Under the pieces are notes generated by a model, which was given only the letters and a program-made list of their open reading frames with translations, did not search any database and was not told the origin of the DNA. A DNA stretch of 64,000 bases, taken from Methanogenium marinum (GTDB lineage: Archaea; Halobacteriota; Methanomicrobia; Methanomicrobiales; Methanomicrobiaceae). This document shows positions 1-9,130 of this stretch, piece by piece. Numbering within the stretch: position 1 is the first letter of the stretch; the number at the start of each line of letters is the position of its first letter. The stretch spans positions 124,001 to 188,000 of the forward strand of contig NZ_JAKELO010000002.1 of NCBI RefSeq assembly GCF_028912405.1. Reading direction: 5' to 3'. Made by a program: the position numbers and the translations under genes.

Positions 1-177
1 TTGCCCCCCATAAAACTGATCATAGGTACAAATATTGAAATTACCGGGGCAGAAACAATAGATTGCAGAACCGTGAAATTTCAGGAGAATTTATAATACC
101 ATTTATGATTTTTGCAAAATGCATCCATAATAATTCCGGATATATTTGCGAAATCTCAAACAAATAACTTCCACCCC

Positions 178-188
178 AAAAAATATAT
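178..188 (+). promoter_or_regulatory. TATA box of the DUF255 gene
   Basis: An A-rich stretch running into ATATAT lies about 33-43 bases before the ATG at 221. At the usual archaeal distance of about 25 bases the transcript would start near 210 with a very short leader. No Shine-Dalgarno sequence precedes the ATG, which fits a near-leaderless mRNA. Confidence 0.45.
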
Positions 189-220
189 CCCCCCATACCG
201 AAATACCGCCCTGAATCCCC

Positions 221-2296
221 ATGTTCAAACCACCTGTACACAATCACCTCAAAGATACCCACAGCCCCTATCTCCTCCAGCATGCCACAAACCCGGTAGC
301 GTGGTATCCCTGGGGTGAAGAAGCATTTTCCCGTGCTCACTCAGAGAATAAACCGATATTTCTCTCCATCGGCTATTCATCCTGCCACTGGTGCCATGTC
401 ATGGCCCACGAATCCTTTGAAGACCGTGAAGTTGCAGAAATTCTAAACCGTTCATTTATCTGCATCAAAGTTGACCGGGAAGAACGGCCGGATATCGATG
501 CAACATACATGTCATTTGCCCAGGCAATGACCGGGACAGGGGGATGGCCACTTACCATTGTCATGACCCCTGATAAAGAACCATTTTTTGCCGCAACATA
601 TATCCCAAAAACCAGACAATTCGGACGCAGGGGCCTCACCGAAATCCTTGAAGAAATTGTTACCCTCTGGGAAAATAACAATACAGGAGTGCGCAATTCA
701 GCAGGAAAACTTAGAACTGCAATGGAAAATCAGGTAACCCATGCACCCGAGGGAACATTCAGCGGGGATGAAGTGCACACCGCATTCAAAGAACTCTCAA
801 CCACATTTGATGAAAAATACGGCGGTTTTGGAATCGCACCGAAATTCCCGTCACCCCACACGATAATCTTCCTTCTGAAATACAGCAAATCCACCGGGAA
901 TAACGATGCACGGAGAATGGCAGAGAAAACCCTGGATGCCATGATAACAGGAGGTATCTGTGATCATATCGGCGGGGGATTCCACCGGTATTCTGTCACC
1001 CGCGACTGGCGTATACCCCACTTTGAAAAGATGCTCTATGACCAGGCAATGATCCTCTATGCCTATACGGAAGGCTGGCGTGCCACGGGAAATGAGGTCT
1101 ACAAAACGGTTGCAGAAGATATCGCCGACTATCTTATAACAAACATGCAGGCTAAAAAAGGGGGGTTCTTCTCTGCTGAAGATGCAGACAGTGACAACAC
1201 AGAGGGAGCGGCGTATCTCTGGACATATGAAGAACTCAGGGAAGCAGCGGGTGAATATGCAGAAGAAGTCCTCGCCTCATTTGATATCCGGGAGAACGAA
1301 ATTCCTGCAGAAGAGACACACGGTCTTCCACCCGGAAAACAGACACTGGCATTTGCATCCTGGAATGCAGCGAAACTCTGGTATACCTCAGAGAAACGCA
1401 CGGCTATCAGGAAAAAAATCAGGGAAATACGGAACCTGCGCCCGTCACCATTCCGCGACGAGAAGATACTCACCGACTGGAATGGTCTGTGTATCGGTGC
1501 ACTTGCCTATGCCGGATCATCACTGCGCCATCCGGAGTATATCAGTGCAGCAGAGATGGCTGCAGACACCCTCCCCTACTCCGATACCGGAGAACTGCTC
1601 CACAGCAGATTTGCCGGAGTCTCCTCCGGTGCAGCACCGCTGGATGACTATGCCTTCGTACTCTGGGGATATCTCATGCTCTATGAAGCAACCTTTGATG
1701 CTGTCTGGCTTGAAAAGGCAGAGAATTTGACTACCATTCTCTCAAAACACTACCATGCTCCCCAGGGAGGATATTACCTGACGGCAGACGGGGCAGAGAC
1801 ACCGCTCATGAGACAGATAAATGTATATGACGGTGCGATTCCATCCGGAAATTCCATGATGGCTGTCTCTCTCATCCTTTTTGCCCGGATAACAGCAGTG
1901 ATCGCATACGAAGACGATGCAATACAGATTTTTGGCGCTTTTGCACCAGAAGTCCTGCATGCGCCATCGGGATACTGCCATCTCCTCTCAGCATATCTGC
2001 ATATAAAATCAGGTGAAGAATTTGTGATTGTCCCGGGACAGGAAGGGACAGCATCCCTCCTGAATATCGTATCCCATGGATATCACCCGTTCAGAACAAT
2101 CACCGTGGCAGACGGGAGCCTTGCTATTACAACGGCTGCGCCTTTTACCCGGGAGATGAAGCAGAAAGATGGTAAAACAACGCTCTACATCTGCAGAAAC
2201 GGAACCTGTTCAGTGCCATTCACCAATCTGGACGATATTGAAGACTACCCACCCTCAGATTCGTTTTCCTTCTGCACCACTCCTCCAGAGAACTGA
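221..2296 (+). CDS. Thioredoxin-domain protein, DUF255/YyaL (SPATA20-like) family
   Basis: This 691-residue protein belongs to the widespread YyaL/SPATA20 family. The family has an N-terminal thioredoxin-like domain followed by a long (alpha/alpha) barrel resembling N-acylglucosamine epimerases. The thioredoxin part includes SSCHWCHVM with cysteines 55 and 58 as the CxxC pair, followed by the conserved VDREERPD. The length is typical. The N-terminus [15 protein letters not shown] is the standard family start, so the ATG at 221 is well supported. The biochemical role of the family is unsettled; a redox or sugar-related role is inference. The 3' end overlaps the convergent 2H phosphoesterase gene by 42 bases. 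Confidence 0.9.
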   Translation: MFKPPVHNHLKDTHSPYLLQHATNPVAWYPWGEEAFSRAHSENKPIFLSIGYSSCHWCHVMAHESFEDREVAEILNRSFICIKVDREERPDIDATYMSFAQAMTGTGGWPLTIVMTPDKEPFFAATYIPKTRQFGRRGLTEILEEIVTLWENNNTGVRNSAGKLRTAMENQVTHAPEGTFSGDEVHTAFKELSTTFDEKYGGFGIAPKFPSPHTIIFLLKYSKSTGNNDARRMAEKTLDAMITGGICDHIGGGFHRYSVTRDWRIPHFEKMLYDQAMILYAYTEGWRATGNEVYKTVAEDIADYLITNMQAKKGGFFSAEDADSDNTEGAAYLWTYEELREAAGEYAEEVLASFDIRENEIPAEETHGLPPGKQTLAFASWNAAKLWYTSEKRTAIRKKIREIRNLRPSPFRDEKILTDWNGLCIGALAYAGSSLRHPEYISAAEMAADTLPYSDTGELLHSRFAGVSSGAAPLDDYAFVLWGYLMLYEATFDAVWLEKAENLTTILSKHYHAPQGGYYLTADGAETPLMRQINVYDGAIPSGNSMMAVSLILFARITAVIAYEDDAIQIFGAFAPEVLHAPSGYCHLLSAYLHIKSGEEFVIVPGQEGTASLLNIVSHGYHPFRTITVADGSLAITTAAPFTREMKQKDGKTTLYICRNGTCSVPFTNLDDIEDYPPSDSFSFCTTPPEN

Positions 2297-2908
2297 ACGG
2301 CAGGTACAGTTATTTCCAAGATGGCATACCGCAAGGGTTGGAAAGGTGACCTTTTCCGGCAGCACAGGCAGATTTTCTATCTCTGTGACATCACCATTTC
2401 CCAGAGTAATATGTGGAGAATAACGTTCAAATCCTGCTTTTTCCTTATACTCCGAGACATAGCTGGTTGTAAAGGGAGTCAGTTCTTCATCCTCATCGCG
2501 GACAAACGATGCGGGTGTGCATTTTTCCTTTGTAATGCCCGCAAGTTGTGCCATAACACTGCGGTGCATGACAAAAACGGAATCATCTTTTGCAAAATTA
2601 ATACCGGATATCTTGTCCCCGGATTCAGTAACAACCGTTACTGCCCCCTCAACGCTAATTTCCATCGGCAAAAGCCTTTTTGCCATTTGTTCCAGAGGAA
2701 CATTTAATTCAGACAGGGCACGTCCGGGGATGCACCCCATAGCAAGGGAAATATGGGGAATCTGCTGGACCATATCCAGCTGAATTGTGTCATCACCGGT
2801 CATTTCAATGAGCATTTGGTTAATCTGTATGGCAACATCCATCACCTCTGGAGGAGGGAGCAATACAATATCAACCGCATAATTTCGAAACAGTCCGCCT
2901 GCATCCAT
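2255..2908 (-). CDS. 2H phosphoesterase superfamily protein (2'-5' RNA ligase-like)
   Basis: The 217-residue protein carries the two defining motifs of the 2H superfamily: PHISL at about residues 51-55 and PHITL at about 164-168. Each supplies one catalytic histidine for cyclic phosphodiesterase or 2'-5' ligase chemistry on RNA or nucleotides. The spacing of about 113 residues is somewhat longer than in bacterial ThpR, so substrate assignment is not possible. It lies 20 bases downstream of the ferredoxin:disulfide reductase gene on the same strand and probably ends that transcript. Its 3' end overlaps the convergent DUF255 gene. Confidence 0.75.
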   Translation of the reverse strand: MDAGGLFRNYAVDIVLLPPPEVMDVAIQINQMLIEMTGDDTIQLDMVQQIPHISLAMGCIPGRALSELNVPLEQMAKRLLPMEISVEGAVTVVTESGDKISGINFAKDDSVFVMHRSVMAQLAGITKEKCTPASFVRDEDEELTPFTTSYVSEYKEKAGFERYSPHITLGNGDVTEIENLPVLPEKVTFPTLAVCHLGNNCTCRSVLWRSGAEGKRI

Positions 2909-2928
2909 ACTAACATATATGTATTGTA

Positions 2929-3459
2929 TTATTGAAGATACTTCTCAAAGCGATCTGATGCAGCACCACAAATAGGGCAGGTTTCAGGAGGACTTGTGCG
3001 TGCACAGAGGTAGCCGCATACCCGACACCGGAATACCGGATACAAAAGTGGACGACCTTCCTGCAGAAGAGATGATTTCTCATCTTCAGGCACTTCCGTT
3101 TGTTTTGGATCTCCGGAATCACATTTACCCGGAGGTGCTCTCCTGTCCGGAATATATGAGACAGGCGTAATTCCTGCTGCCACATCCTTTGATACATACA
3201 GGGCACAGTAACAGACCCCAAATTCGGTGATATCCTGGTCCCGGTAATCACACGGACAGATAATATCAAGATTCTCCTCACGCGGACCAACACAAAGGCG
3301 GCAGGGACATGCCGCAAACCCATAGCGTTCTTCATTTGTTAAGATGCCATGTACCAGTTCCTTTGCAAAATCCTCATCCGGGTTCAGGTGATACCCCGAC
3401 TTTTCAGCCTGCTCTTTTATGGCAAGATAACGCCGTTCAATATCAGACTGGTTGATCAT
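2929..3459 (-). CDS. Ferredoxin:disulfide reductase: FTR catalytic domain fused to rubredoxin
   Basis: Residues 1-90 match the catalytic (beta) chain of ferredoxin:thioredoxin reductase. The cysteine motifs CPCRLC (51, 53, 56), CPC (68, 70) and CYC (83, 85) would hold a [4Fe-4S] cluster beside a redox-active disulfide. After a charged linker of about 50 residues a rubredoxin-type domain follows with CRVCGY (145, 148) and CPICG (161, 164). This FTRc-rubredoxin layout is known from methanogen ferredoxin:disulfide reductases, which pass electrons from ferredoxin to a disulfide partner. The start overlaps the stop of the upstream glutaredoxin-like gene as ATGA, implying translational coupling. 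The partner is probably that protein (inference). Confidence 0.88.
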   Translation of the reverse strand: MINQSDIERRYLAIKEQAEKSGYHLNPDEDFAKELVHGILTNEERYGFAACPCRLCVGPREENLDIICPCDYRDQDITEFGVCYCALYVSKDVAAGITPVSYIPDRRAPPGKCDSGDPKQTEVPEDEKSSLLQEGRPLLYPVFRCRVCGYLCARTSPPETCPICGAASDRFEKYLQ

Positions 3460-3746
3460 ATGGCAATCCCCACTGCAGCGGCAATCTCATCAAGACGGTC
3501 CCCGACAATGACCTGTTTCTTCTCTCCGATAACAATCGTCGGGAACGAACCCCGTGGATTATAGCTCTTCACCAGATCATACACCTCGGTAAACGTCTCC
3601 CCGCTGAGAAGGTCTACATCAATATAGTCATACGCAATACCCTTCTCCTGAAGAAAGGTCTTTGTTCTCCTGCAGTGTCCGCACGTACTGAGAGAAAAAA
3701 TTGTGACAGCAATAGTATCATCACCATCCACATGAGTAAATTCCAT
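3456..3746 (-). CDS. Glutaredoxin-like / NrdH-like redoxin
   Basis: A 96-residue thioredoxin-fold protein with the active-site motif STCGHCRRTK (cysteines 22 and 25) and the glutaredoxin signature FPTIVIGEK (cis-proline region). It is a small dithiol carrier. The ATG at 3746 was chosen over the in-frame ATG at 3767 because the TATA box at 3781-3791 places transcription start near 3755-3760, downstream of 3767. It overlaps the ferredoxin:disulfide reductase gene by four bases, so the two probably form one redox relay in which the reductase recharges this redoxin (inference). Confidence 0.87.
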   Translation of the reverse strand: MEFTHVDGDDTIAVTIFSLSTCGHCRRTKTFLQEKGIAYDYIDVDLLSGETFTEVYDLVKSYNPRGSFPTIVIGEKKQVIVGDRLDEIAAAVGIAI

Positions 3747-3780
3747 TGAAAGGCACCAAATCCTCACTTGAGACTGATGC

Positions 3781-3791
3781 TATATATAAAT
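3781..3791 (-). promoter_or_regulatory. TATA box of the redoxin/disulfide reductase operon
   Basis: Read on the minus strand the sequence is TTTATATATA, a near-ideal archaeal TATA element about 35-45 bases before the ATG at 3746. It supports that ATG as the start. Confidence 0.65.
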
Positions 3792-3828
3792 ACCCTCATC
3801 CTGAAAAGAGGGGGAAAAAGGAATAAAA

Positions 3829-5616
3829 TTATCTGCCGCCGGCACCGCCACCGCCAAATCCTCCACCGCCACCAAATCCGCCGCCACCGCCAAAACCGCC
3901 GGATGACGACGGAGGAGTGTATCGGGCAACCGGAATAAACGCAGCATACATCAGGTAACTGTGCGGCATGTGTGTCTCCCGGATATCAATTGAGAGATTT
4001 TGCATCGCTTCTTCAACCTTGTCACCAACCCCGAGGGCGGTGCCATAGACAAGCCATACCCCCCACATCGATAAATCTGCAGGGGAGTATCGCTCTATCA
4101 TGGCAGAGTCTGAAAGGAATGCTGTAAACCCGTCCCACTTCAGTTTCTCGGCATAATAGTCCCCTTTCCACCGGCCGAAGAGTGTCGTGGGGAATACTGC
4201 TGCAATCCCTCCCTCAATAACCATCACAATACCCAGAATCCCTGCCGGAACAGAGAGAGAGGCAGTTATAGGGGCTATAAAGTAGAGGAAGAATGAGAAG
4301 AGGGCAATACCCAGTCCAACACCAATAAGGGGCAGAATCCGCCCACGTCCCTCCTCAATATATCGCCCGGCAATGGAACTGTCCACTTCGGTTGTCAGTG
4401 CCGAAAGAGAGGTATTAAGGCTGGCAATATTTCCACTTCCGGACGTTGCTGCCGCAGCAAAGGAACGGGTGTCAAGCACTCCATCAGTCCCTGCGTTTGA
4501 TACAAAGTTTATGACCCGTTGCTCGTAAGCATCGTCTGATACCGCCTTTACAACCCGGATGTCCACCCCTTCACCATCGTCATGCTCTGTTACATGGAGA
4601 ATGCCCCGGCGGTGCAGGTCAAGAATCGTCGCATAGAACCCGTTCTCATCATAGTCCACTGCATCCCCTTTGAAGAGCAGATTTACCTGCCAGGGTAAAA
4701 GAGATGGGTCAGGCACAAAACTGATGTGTTCGGGGATGACTGCCTGCTTCTCCTGCCCGTGCCGCAGAAAGATGACAATGAGAAATACCGGTGCTGCGAT
4801 GACACCAATTCTTCCCAGAAGGAGCATCAGTGAGGAGAGAAGTGCCGGAATGCTGTAGAAAAGTGCAGCGGACTCCGTCTTCTCCCGAACGCCTTCAGTC
4901 TCCACCGGGAACCCGTCTATTACTTCCAGATAGGCCGGATCAAGGAGCATCTCAACTTCAATCAGTTCATTTTCACCTGAAGTACCGGTAATATGATAAT
5001 TCCCGTCTATCTGAACTGTTTTAAATGAAGTCGGACGAACCCAGATATCGTTGACATACTCTCCCGGAATCGTGATATCCACCGAACGGTAGGGAATATG
5101 CGTTGCCGCAAGTTTCAGGTTGAGGTGGGCATCCTCCTCATCATACTGGAGCGGGGGATGAACACGGACGGTGTACTGGGCAGTATACTGACCTGCATCC
5201 AGCCGTGTTTCCCGGAAAATACCCATCTCATTGTATTCACCAAGACTTTCAATCAGGGAGCGCTCTGCCTCTGCTCCCTCTCCCGTTACAACAGAATTCC
5301 CCATGCGGTCAATGGCATAGCCAACCATACCGGGAGGCGCTACCACATTGACATATTCAACATACGGGGACTGCTGCTCTTCAAATGCAAGGGTATCGTC
5401 CCACGTCCGGAAGAGCATCCGGTAGGTACCCGCATACGCTACGTCATAGACATAGGTCTCAGTCAGGGTACCGTCATTTTCAAGCACAGCCGTGTAGGTA
5501 TCTGCCACAAGGTCTGGTTCAAATGAGATGCCTGTTCCAAATGAAAAAAAGATGGAGACACCTGCCAGAAGCAGGCAGATACAAACGATAACTGCAAGCT
5601 GATTTGTCTCTTTCAC
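3829..5616 (-). CDS. DUF2207 membrane protein with glycine-rich tail
   Basis: The 595-residue protein begins with one hydrophobic helix (about residues 7-26). A beta-rich extracellular DUF2207 domain follows to about 250, then a membrane segment near 260-290 and a pair of helices near 430-475. It ends in a glycine-rich repeat of GGFGGGGG units. This is the layout of the YciQ/DUF2207 family, usually encoded beside LemA. Here lemA lies 27 bases upstream on the same strand, so the two are very likely cotranscribed. Function is unknown; a cell-envelope role is inferred from topology. Confidence 0.85.
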   Translation of the reverse strand: MKETNQLAVIVCICLLLAGVSIFFSFGTGISFEPDLVADTYTAVLENDGTLTETYVYDVAYAGTYRMLFRTWDDTLAFEEQQSPYVEYVNVVAPPGMVGYAIDRMGNSVVTGEGAEAERSLIESLGEYNEMGIFRETRLDAGQYTAQYTVRVHPPLQYDEEDAHLNLKLAATHIPYRSVDITIPGEYVNDIWVRPTSFKTVQIDGNYHITGTSGENELIEVEMLLDPAYLEVIDGFPVETEGVREKTESAALFYSIPALLSSLMLLLGRIGVIAAPVFLIVIFLRHGQEKQAVIPEHISFVPDPSLLPWQVNLLFKGDAVDYDENGFYATILDLHRRGILHVTEHDDGEGVDIRVVKAVSDDAYEQRVINFVSNAGTDGVLDTRSFAAAATSGSGNIASLNTSLSALTTEVDSSIAGRYIEEGRGRILPLIGVGLGIALFSFFLYFIAPITASLSVPAGILGIVMVIEGGIAAVFPTTLFGRWKGDYYAEKLKWDGFTAFLSDSAMIERYSPADLSMWGVWLVYGTALGVGDKVEEAMQNLSIDIRETHMPHSYLMYAAFIPVARYTPPSSSGGFGGGGGFGGGGGFGGGGAGGR

Positions 5617-5643
5617 AACACTTCAGTCCTTTTTATGTCCTTT

Positions 5644-6201
5644 TTAGAAGGCAATCTTCGGGGCCTCATTTATTTCTTCTTCAAACTCAAGATATTCCAG
5701 TTTGGTGAAATGAACAGCAGACGCAATGATATTCGATGGAATCGTATCACACATCGTGTTGTACTGCTGGGAGATGTTATTAAAGGTGTAGCGCTGGCGG
5801 CCAATCTCATCTTCAATACTGCGGATTGATGCAGTCAGTTCAGATACCACCGATGCAGTCTTCAGGTCGGGATAGTTCTCAACAACTGCAAAGAGGCGGC
5901 CAAGTATTGAGCGGGACTGCGCTTCAATTTCATTGAGGTCACCAGGGCCTGCAGAACCGACACCGGAGCGCATCTTTGTCACTTTTTCAAGCGTATCTTT
6001 CTCAAACGATGCATAACTCTGCACAGCACCAAGGAGCTGGTTTATCATATCCAGCCGTTTCTTCATTGCAACACGAATCTGCCCCAGTGTTGCCTCAGAT
6101 GAATTTTTCAGACTCTGGAACCGGTTATAAATACCTACAAGCCAGAGGACAAGTGCAATAAGCACTATTACCAGAATTCCGCCAATTATCCATTCAATCA
6201 T
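5644..6201 (-). CDS. LemA family protein
   Basis: The 185-residue protein starts with a membrane helix (about residues 5-22, rich in I, V and L) with the body outside or beneath the membrane as a helical bundle. The LemA signatures NRFQSLKNSSEATLGQI and YNTMCDTIPSNIIA are present, the latter a variant of the usual YN..v..fP...A. The start at 6201 places the helix at the N-terminus; an earlier in-frame ATG at 6270 would add 23 unconserved residues and overlap the HEAT gene. LemA and DUF2207 proteins recur as a pair; their joint function is not established. Confidence 0.88.
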   Translation of the reverse strand: MIEWIIGGILVIVLIALVLWLVGIYNRFQSLKNSSEATLGQIRVAMKKRLDMINQLLGAVQSYASFEKDTLEKVTKMRSGVGSAGPGDLNEIEAQSRSILGRLFAVVENYPDLKTASVVSELTASIRSIEDEIGRQRYTFNNISQQYNTMCDTIPSNIIASAVHFTKLEYLEFEEEINEAPKIAF

Positions 6202-6266
6202 AGTATCACGCGTTGTTGTGAAATGGGTGGTCGGACAATTTAAAATCTGCCTCCGGAAGAGACATC

Positions 6267-6593
6267 TCACCGCTTTTTCAGGGATGACCTGCGGAGAATA
6301 TCATTTTTTGCCTCTATAACACTGTCTCTTACCGTATCTGATTCATCATTGGAGAGTCGAAGCAGAAATGGAAGCACACTCGCATCACCCAGCTGCCCCA
6401 GAGCCCAGACTGCCTTGAACCTGACCCGCCAGTCAGGATCTTTCAAGAGCACAATAAGGGGAACAATTGCCCGTGAGTCATTCATCCGTCCGAGAGAATG
6501 GGCAGCACCCCATCGCAGTGACGGATTATCCGAAGTCAGGTTGCGGATGAAATAGGCAAACATCTCTTCTTTTTTCCCATCTGTCGTATGCAT
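6267..6593 (-). CDS. HEAT-repeat protein
   Basis: A 108-residue protein made of about three HEAT/PBS-lyase-type helical repeats. The repeated core reads SLRWGAAHSLGRM.D, DWRVRFKAVWALGQLGD and DTVRDSVIEA. Such short repeats act as protein-binding scaffolds; the partner is unknown. It lies 65 bases upstream of the lemA start on the same strand and may lead the lemA-DUF2207 transcript. No catalytic residues are visible. Confidence 0.75.
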   Translation of the reverse strand: MHTTDGKKEEMFAYFIRNLTSDNPSLRWGAAHSLGRMNDSRAIVPLIVLLKDPDWRVRFKAVWALGQLGDASVLPFLLRLSNDESDTVRDSVIEAKNDILRRSSLKKR

Positions 6594-6666
6594 ACCGTGT
6601 CCTCCATATTCTCCCTGAATGGATGCTTTCTTTCTTCAAACCTCCGGTGAAAATCATGAGACAAAA

Positions 6667-6677
6667 TCATATAAAGA
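6667..6677 (+). promoter_or_regulatory. TATA box of the F390 synthetase gene
   Basis: TCATATAAAGA lies about 34-44 bases before the ATG at 6711. The transcript would begin near 6700 and still include AAGGGAAT as a ribosome-binding site. Confidence 0.5.
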
Positions 6678-6710
6678 GGGTCAGCCGATAGGGAGACACA
6701 AGGGAATCAG

Positions 6711-8057
6711 ATGAATTATTACAATCCTGAGACCGAGACAATGAAGAGGGACGGACTGAACACCCTCATCGATGAACGGGTCAGGTATACTATCCGGTAT
6801 GCAGCAGAATATTCACCCTTTTACCGGAAATGGTTCAAAAACAACCACATTGACCCACAATCAATCCGAGAACACGAGGACCTGCTGGAGCTTCCGGTCA
6901 TAAACGGCGAGACTATCCGTAACCACCAGCCCCCAATACAAGATGAGTTCTGCTTTAAAAGCGCCCCCTGGGATGATATCTATACCATTCACGAGACCAG
7001 CGGCACATCAGGGACGCCCAAAGCCTTCTTTTTGATGTGGGACGACTGGCAGCGGTATGCAGAAAAATATGCCCGATCATTTGTATCGCAGGGGTTCGGT
7101 CCCGGTGACCGGGTGGCCGTCTGTGCCAGTTACGGGATGAACGTCGGCGCAAATACGATGACCCTTGCGGCCCATAAGGTCGGTTTTACCGTCATTCCGG
7201 AAGGAAAATGCACGTTCCCCATCCGGGTCATACAGAGTTACCATCCAACCGCAATCGTTGGAAGTGTCTTCAAACTTCTCCGCCTCGCACACCGCATGGA
7301 ATCAGAGGGCATGGACCCAAAAGATTCAGGCATCACGAAACTCATTGTGGGAGGAGAAAGTTTTGCAGAGGAATCACGGACATATCTGGATGAAGTGTGG
7401 GGCATTCCCTCATACAATACCTATGGGAGCACGGAAGGGACGATGTGCGGGGAATGCACCGTGAGAAACGGTCTGCACGTGCCCGAAGACCTTGTGCATA
7501 TGGATATCTATGACCCAAAACTCCGCTCATTTGTGCCCGATGGAGAGAGCGGAAGAATTGTAATGACAACCCTCCTTCCCGAAGGGGCTAAAACCGGGAA
7601 TCTGCTCATCAATTATGACACAGAGGATGTAACAGAGGTCATCACCCGTGACCCCTGTCCCTGTGGACGGACCCATATGCGGGTAAAAAACCCGGTACGT
7701 GAAGCAGAGACCATTCATATTAAAGACGTCCCCATAAACCGGGTGGATATTGAAGAAGGCGTGTTCCAGCGTGAGAATATGGAGTATCTCTCCGGTGAAT
7801 ATGAGGCATTTGTCTACAGCGATGAAGACAGGGGTTCCGTTACAATGCGGGTCAGTCTGGAATGCCATGACCCTGACACCTGTGACAGAAAGATGGTCGA
7901 GGAGAATTTTCTTTCAGCGCTCTTCAGGAAAAATCCATCACTCAGCCACATCTACCGTGACGGGACACTGGAAATACTCTTCAGCTATTTACCAAACGGC
8001 GATCTTGAGCTCTATCGCCTGAAAGGGCGCCCAAAGCGTCTTGTTGACAGAAGATAA
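6711..8057 (+). CDS. ftsA: Coenzyme F390 synthetase (phenylacetate-CoA ligase-like)
   Basis: The 448-residue protein is an adenylate-forming enzyme of the PaaK/FtsA group. The AMP-binding loop TSGTSGTPK is at about residues 96-104, the YGSTEG motif near 239, and the cysteine motif CPCGRTH near 314, as in F390 synthetases. In methanogens the enzyme adds AMP or GMP to oxidised coenzyme F420 at its 8-hydroxyl, a proposed signal of oxygen or low hydrogen. Related paralogues of unknown substrate exist, so the exact reaction is an assignment by family. It stands alone with its own TATA box. The symbol is the F390 gene name, unrelated to the bacterial division gene. Confidence 0.75.
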   Translation: MNYYNPETETMKRDGLNTLIDERVRYTIRYAAEYSPFYRKWFKNNHIDPQSIREHEDLLELPVINGETIRNHQPPIQDEFCFKSAPWDDIYTIHETSGTSGTPKAFFLMWDDWQRYAEKYARSFVSQGFGPGDRVAVCASYGMNVGANTMTLAAHKVGFTVIPEGKCTFPIRVIQSYHPTAIVGSVFKLLRLAHRMESEGMDPKDSGITKLIVGGESFAEESRTYLDEVWGIPSYNTYGSTEGTMCGECTVRNGLHVPEDLVHMDIYDPKLRSFVPDGESGRIVMTTLLPEGAKTGNLLINYDTEDVTEVITRDPCPCGRTHMRVKNPVREAETIHIKDVPINRVDIEEGVFQRENMEYLSGEYEAFVYSDEDRGSVTMRVSLECHDPDTCDRKMVEENFLSALFRKNPSLSHIYRDGTLEILFSYLPNGDLELYRLKGRPKRLVDRR

Positions 8058-8398
8058 CAGAAAAAAAGGTCTTCGGTGAATCGTATGGATCAATTTTCTG
8101 GAATTCTCTTTTTTGCATTGGTATGAACACAACTGCAGCACACAAAATCCTCCCAAAATGAGCTGAAAACAGGGGAATTAATTTCCCACCCCTCCGATAT
8201 GGACTATCATACCCAGGGGGTAGGCTGCAGGGAGGGGGGCACCCCCTCCCTTGCTCTTTGTTGGAAACATAAGAGAAATAAAAACAAAAAAAATGGACAG
8301 GACTGTATGTGTGTGTGAAATACGTGATCATTGATTACGTGCATATGTATGCACCCACAGAAAAAAGCGAAAATAATGAAAAAAAAGAATGACAGATT
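8058..8398. other. Intergenic region with a G-rich palindrome and a small inverted repeat
   Basis: This 341-base gap between convergent genes has no credible gene. It holds a G-rich hairpin at 8226-8264 and a perfect short inverted repeat, GTGCATATGTATGCAC, at 8339-8354. It ends in A-rich sequence that on the minus strand is the T-rich side of nothing obvious. Confidence 0.5.
8226..8264. repeat. Dispersed G-rich palindrome, copy A
   Basis: A nine-base-pair hairpin (GGGAGGGGG at 8230-8238 against CCCCCTCCC at 8242-8250) with three loop bases. It is flanked by TGCA on one side and TTGCTCTTTGTTGG on the other. The reverse complement matches the element at 57159-57190, and the same orientation matches the right arm of the element at 62310-62420. 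It lies between the 3' ends of two convergent genes. Confidence 0.7.
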
Positions 8399-9010
8399 TC
8401 AGGCAAGGCCTGCAATACCATCAAAATCGATCTGGTTGTTGAATACCGTCAGGTATTCAGGCTTGCCATTTTCTACCATGACATAGACAAAGAACCGTTC
8501 ATCAATATAGACAAACTCCGTATATCCATTCTCCTCAAGATCCTCAATAAAATAGGCAGGATACCCACCAGCGGTTCCGGTATACATCTTCATCTCAGGG
8601 GTTTCGAGGGTCATCTGAGAAGTCCACATCTGAGAATACCCTGCACCCTCGATACCCTTCGTGTCCTGAATTATGACCTGGGCCGTAACGCTGTCATCAG
8701 ACTTCAGGGTATACTCAGCAGTCGCCATGCTCCATGACTCTCCATGAAAATCCATCGTTGCTCCATCTTTCTCTCCGACAATCCAGTTACTGGTCATGGT
8801 CGGAAGATATTCCATCATGGCCGTATAATGAACCACGTCACCCGTCGCGGATGCCTGAGGGGTAGACTGCACCGTTGCCGCTGCCGTCTGTGCAGGCGTT
8901 GCTGTTTCATCACCTGCTGAAGACTCATCCGTACATCCACACACACAACATACCGACAGAAGTACCACCATACACACTATCAGTTTCCATCCAATACGAA
9001 TATCATTCAC
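8399..9010 (-). CDS. Predicted lipoprotein, unknown function
   Basis: A 203-residue secreted protein. The N-terminus has a positively charged start, a hydrophobic stretch and a cysteine-rich end, VLLSVCCVCGC, whose last cysteine sits in a plausible archaeal lipobox. A low-complexity T/A/Q/S linker follows (about residues 30-55), then a globular domain with no motif I recognise. The GTG at 9010 was chosen because AGGAGGTG lies 11 bases before it; longer starts would place about 30 polar residues before the signal peptide. It is convergent with the F390 synthetase gene and divergent from the aminopeptidase gene. Confidence 0.7.
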   Translation of the reverse strand: MNDIRIGWKLIVCMVVLLSVCCVCGCTDESSAGDETATPAQTAAATVQSTPQASATGDVVHYTAMMEYLPTMTSNWIVGEKDGATMDFHGESWSMATAEYTLKSDDSVTAQVIIQDTKGIEGAGYSQMWTSQMTLETPEMKMYTGTAGGYPAYFIEDLEENGYTEFVYIDERFFVYVMVENGKPEYLTVFNNQIDFDGIAGLA

Positions 9011-9130
9011 AAGAATATTCACACCTCCTAACGAAACAACCGAAAATATGCGATACTCATTAATGAGACTATCTACCACCCTCCTGAATATCACACATCA
9101 TTTTTGTAGTTCCCCCACAAATCAGAACCC

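Noticed and set aside
41-340. A 99-codon minus-strand open frame at the window start
   Set aside because: It overlaps the start of the DUF255 gene antisense, has no ribosome-binding site and no domain-like pattern.
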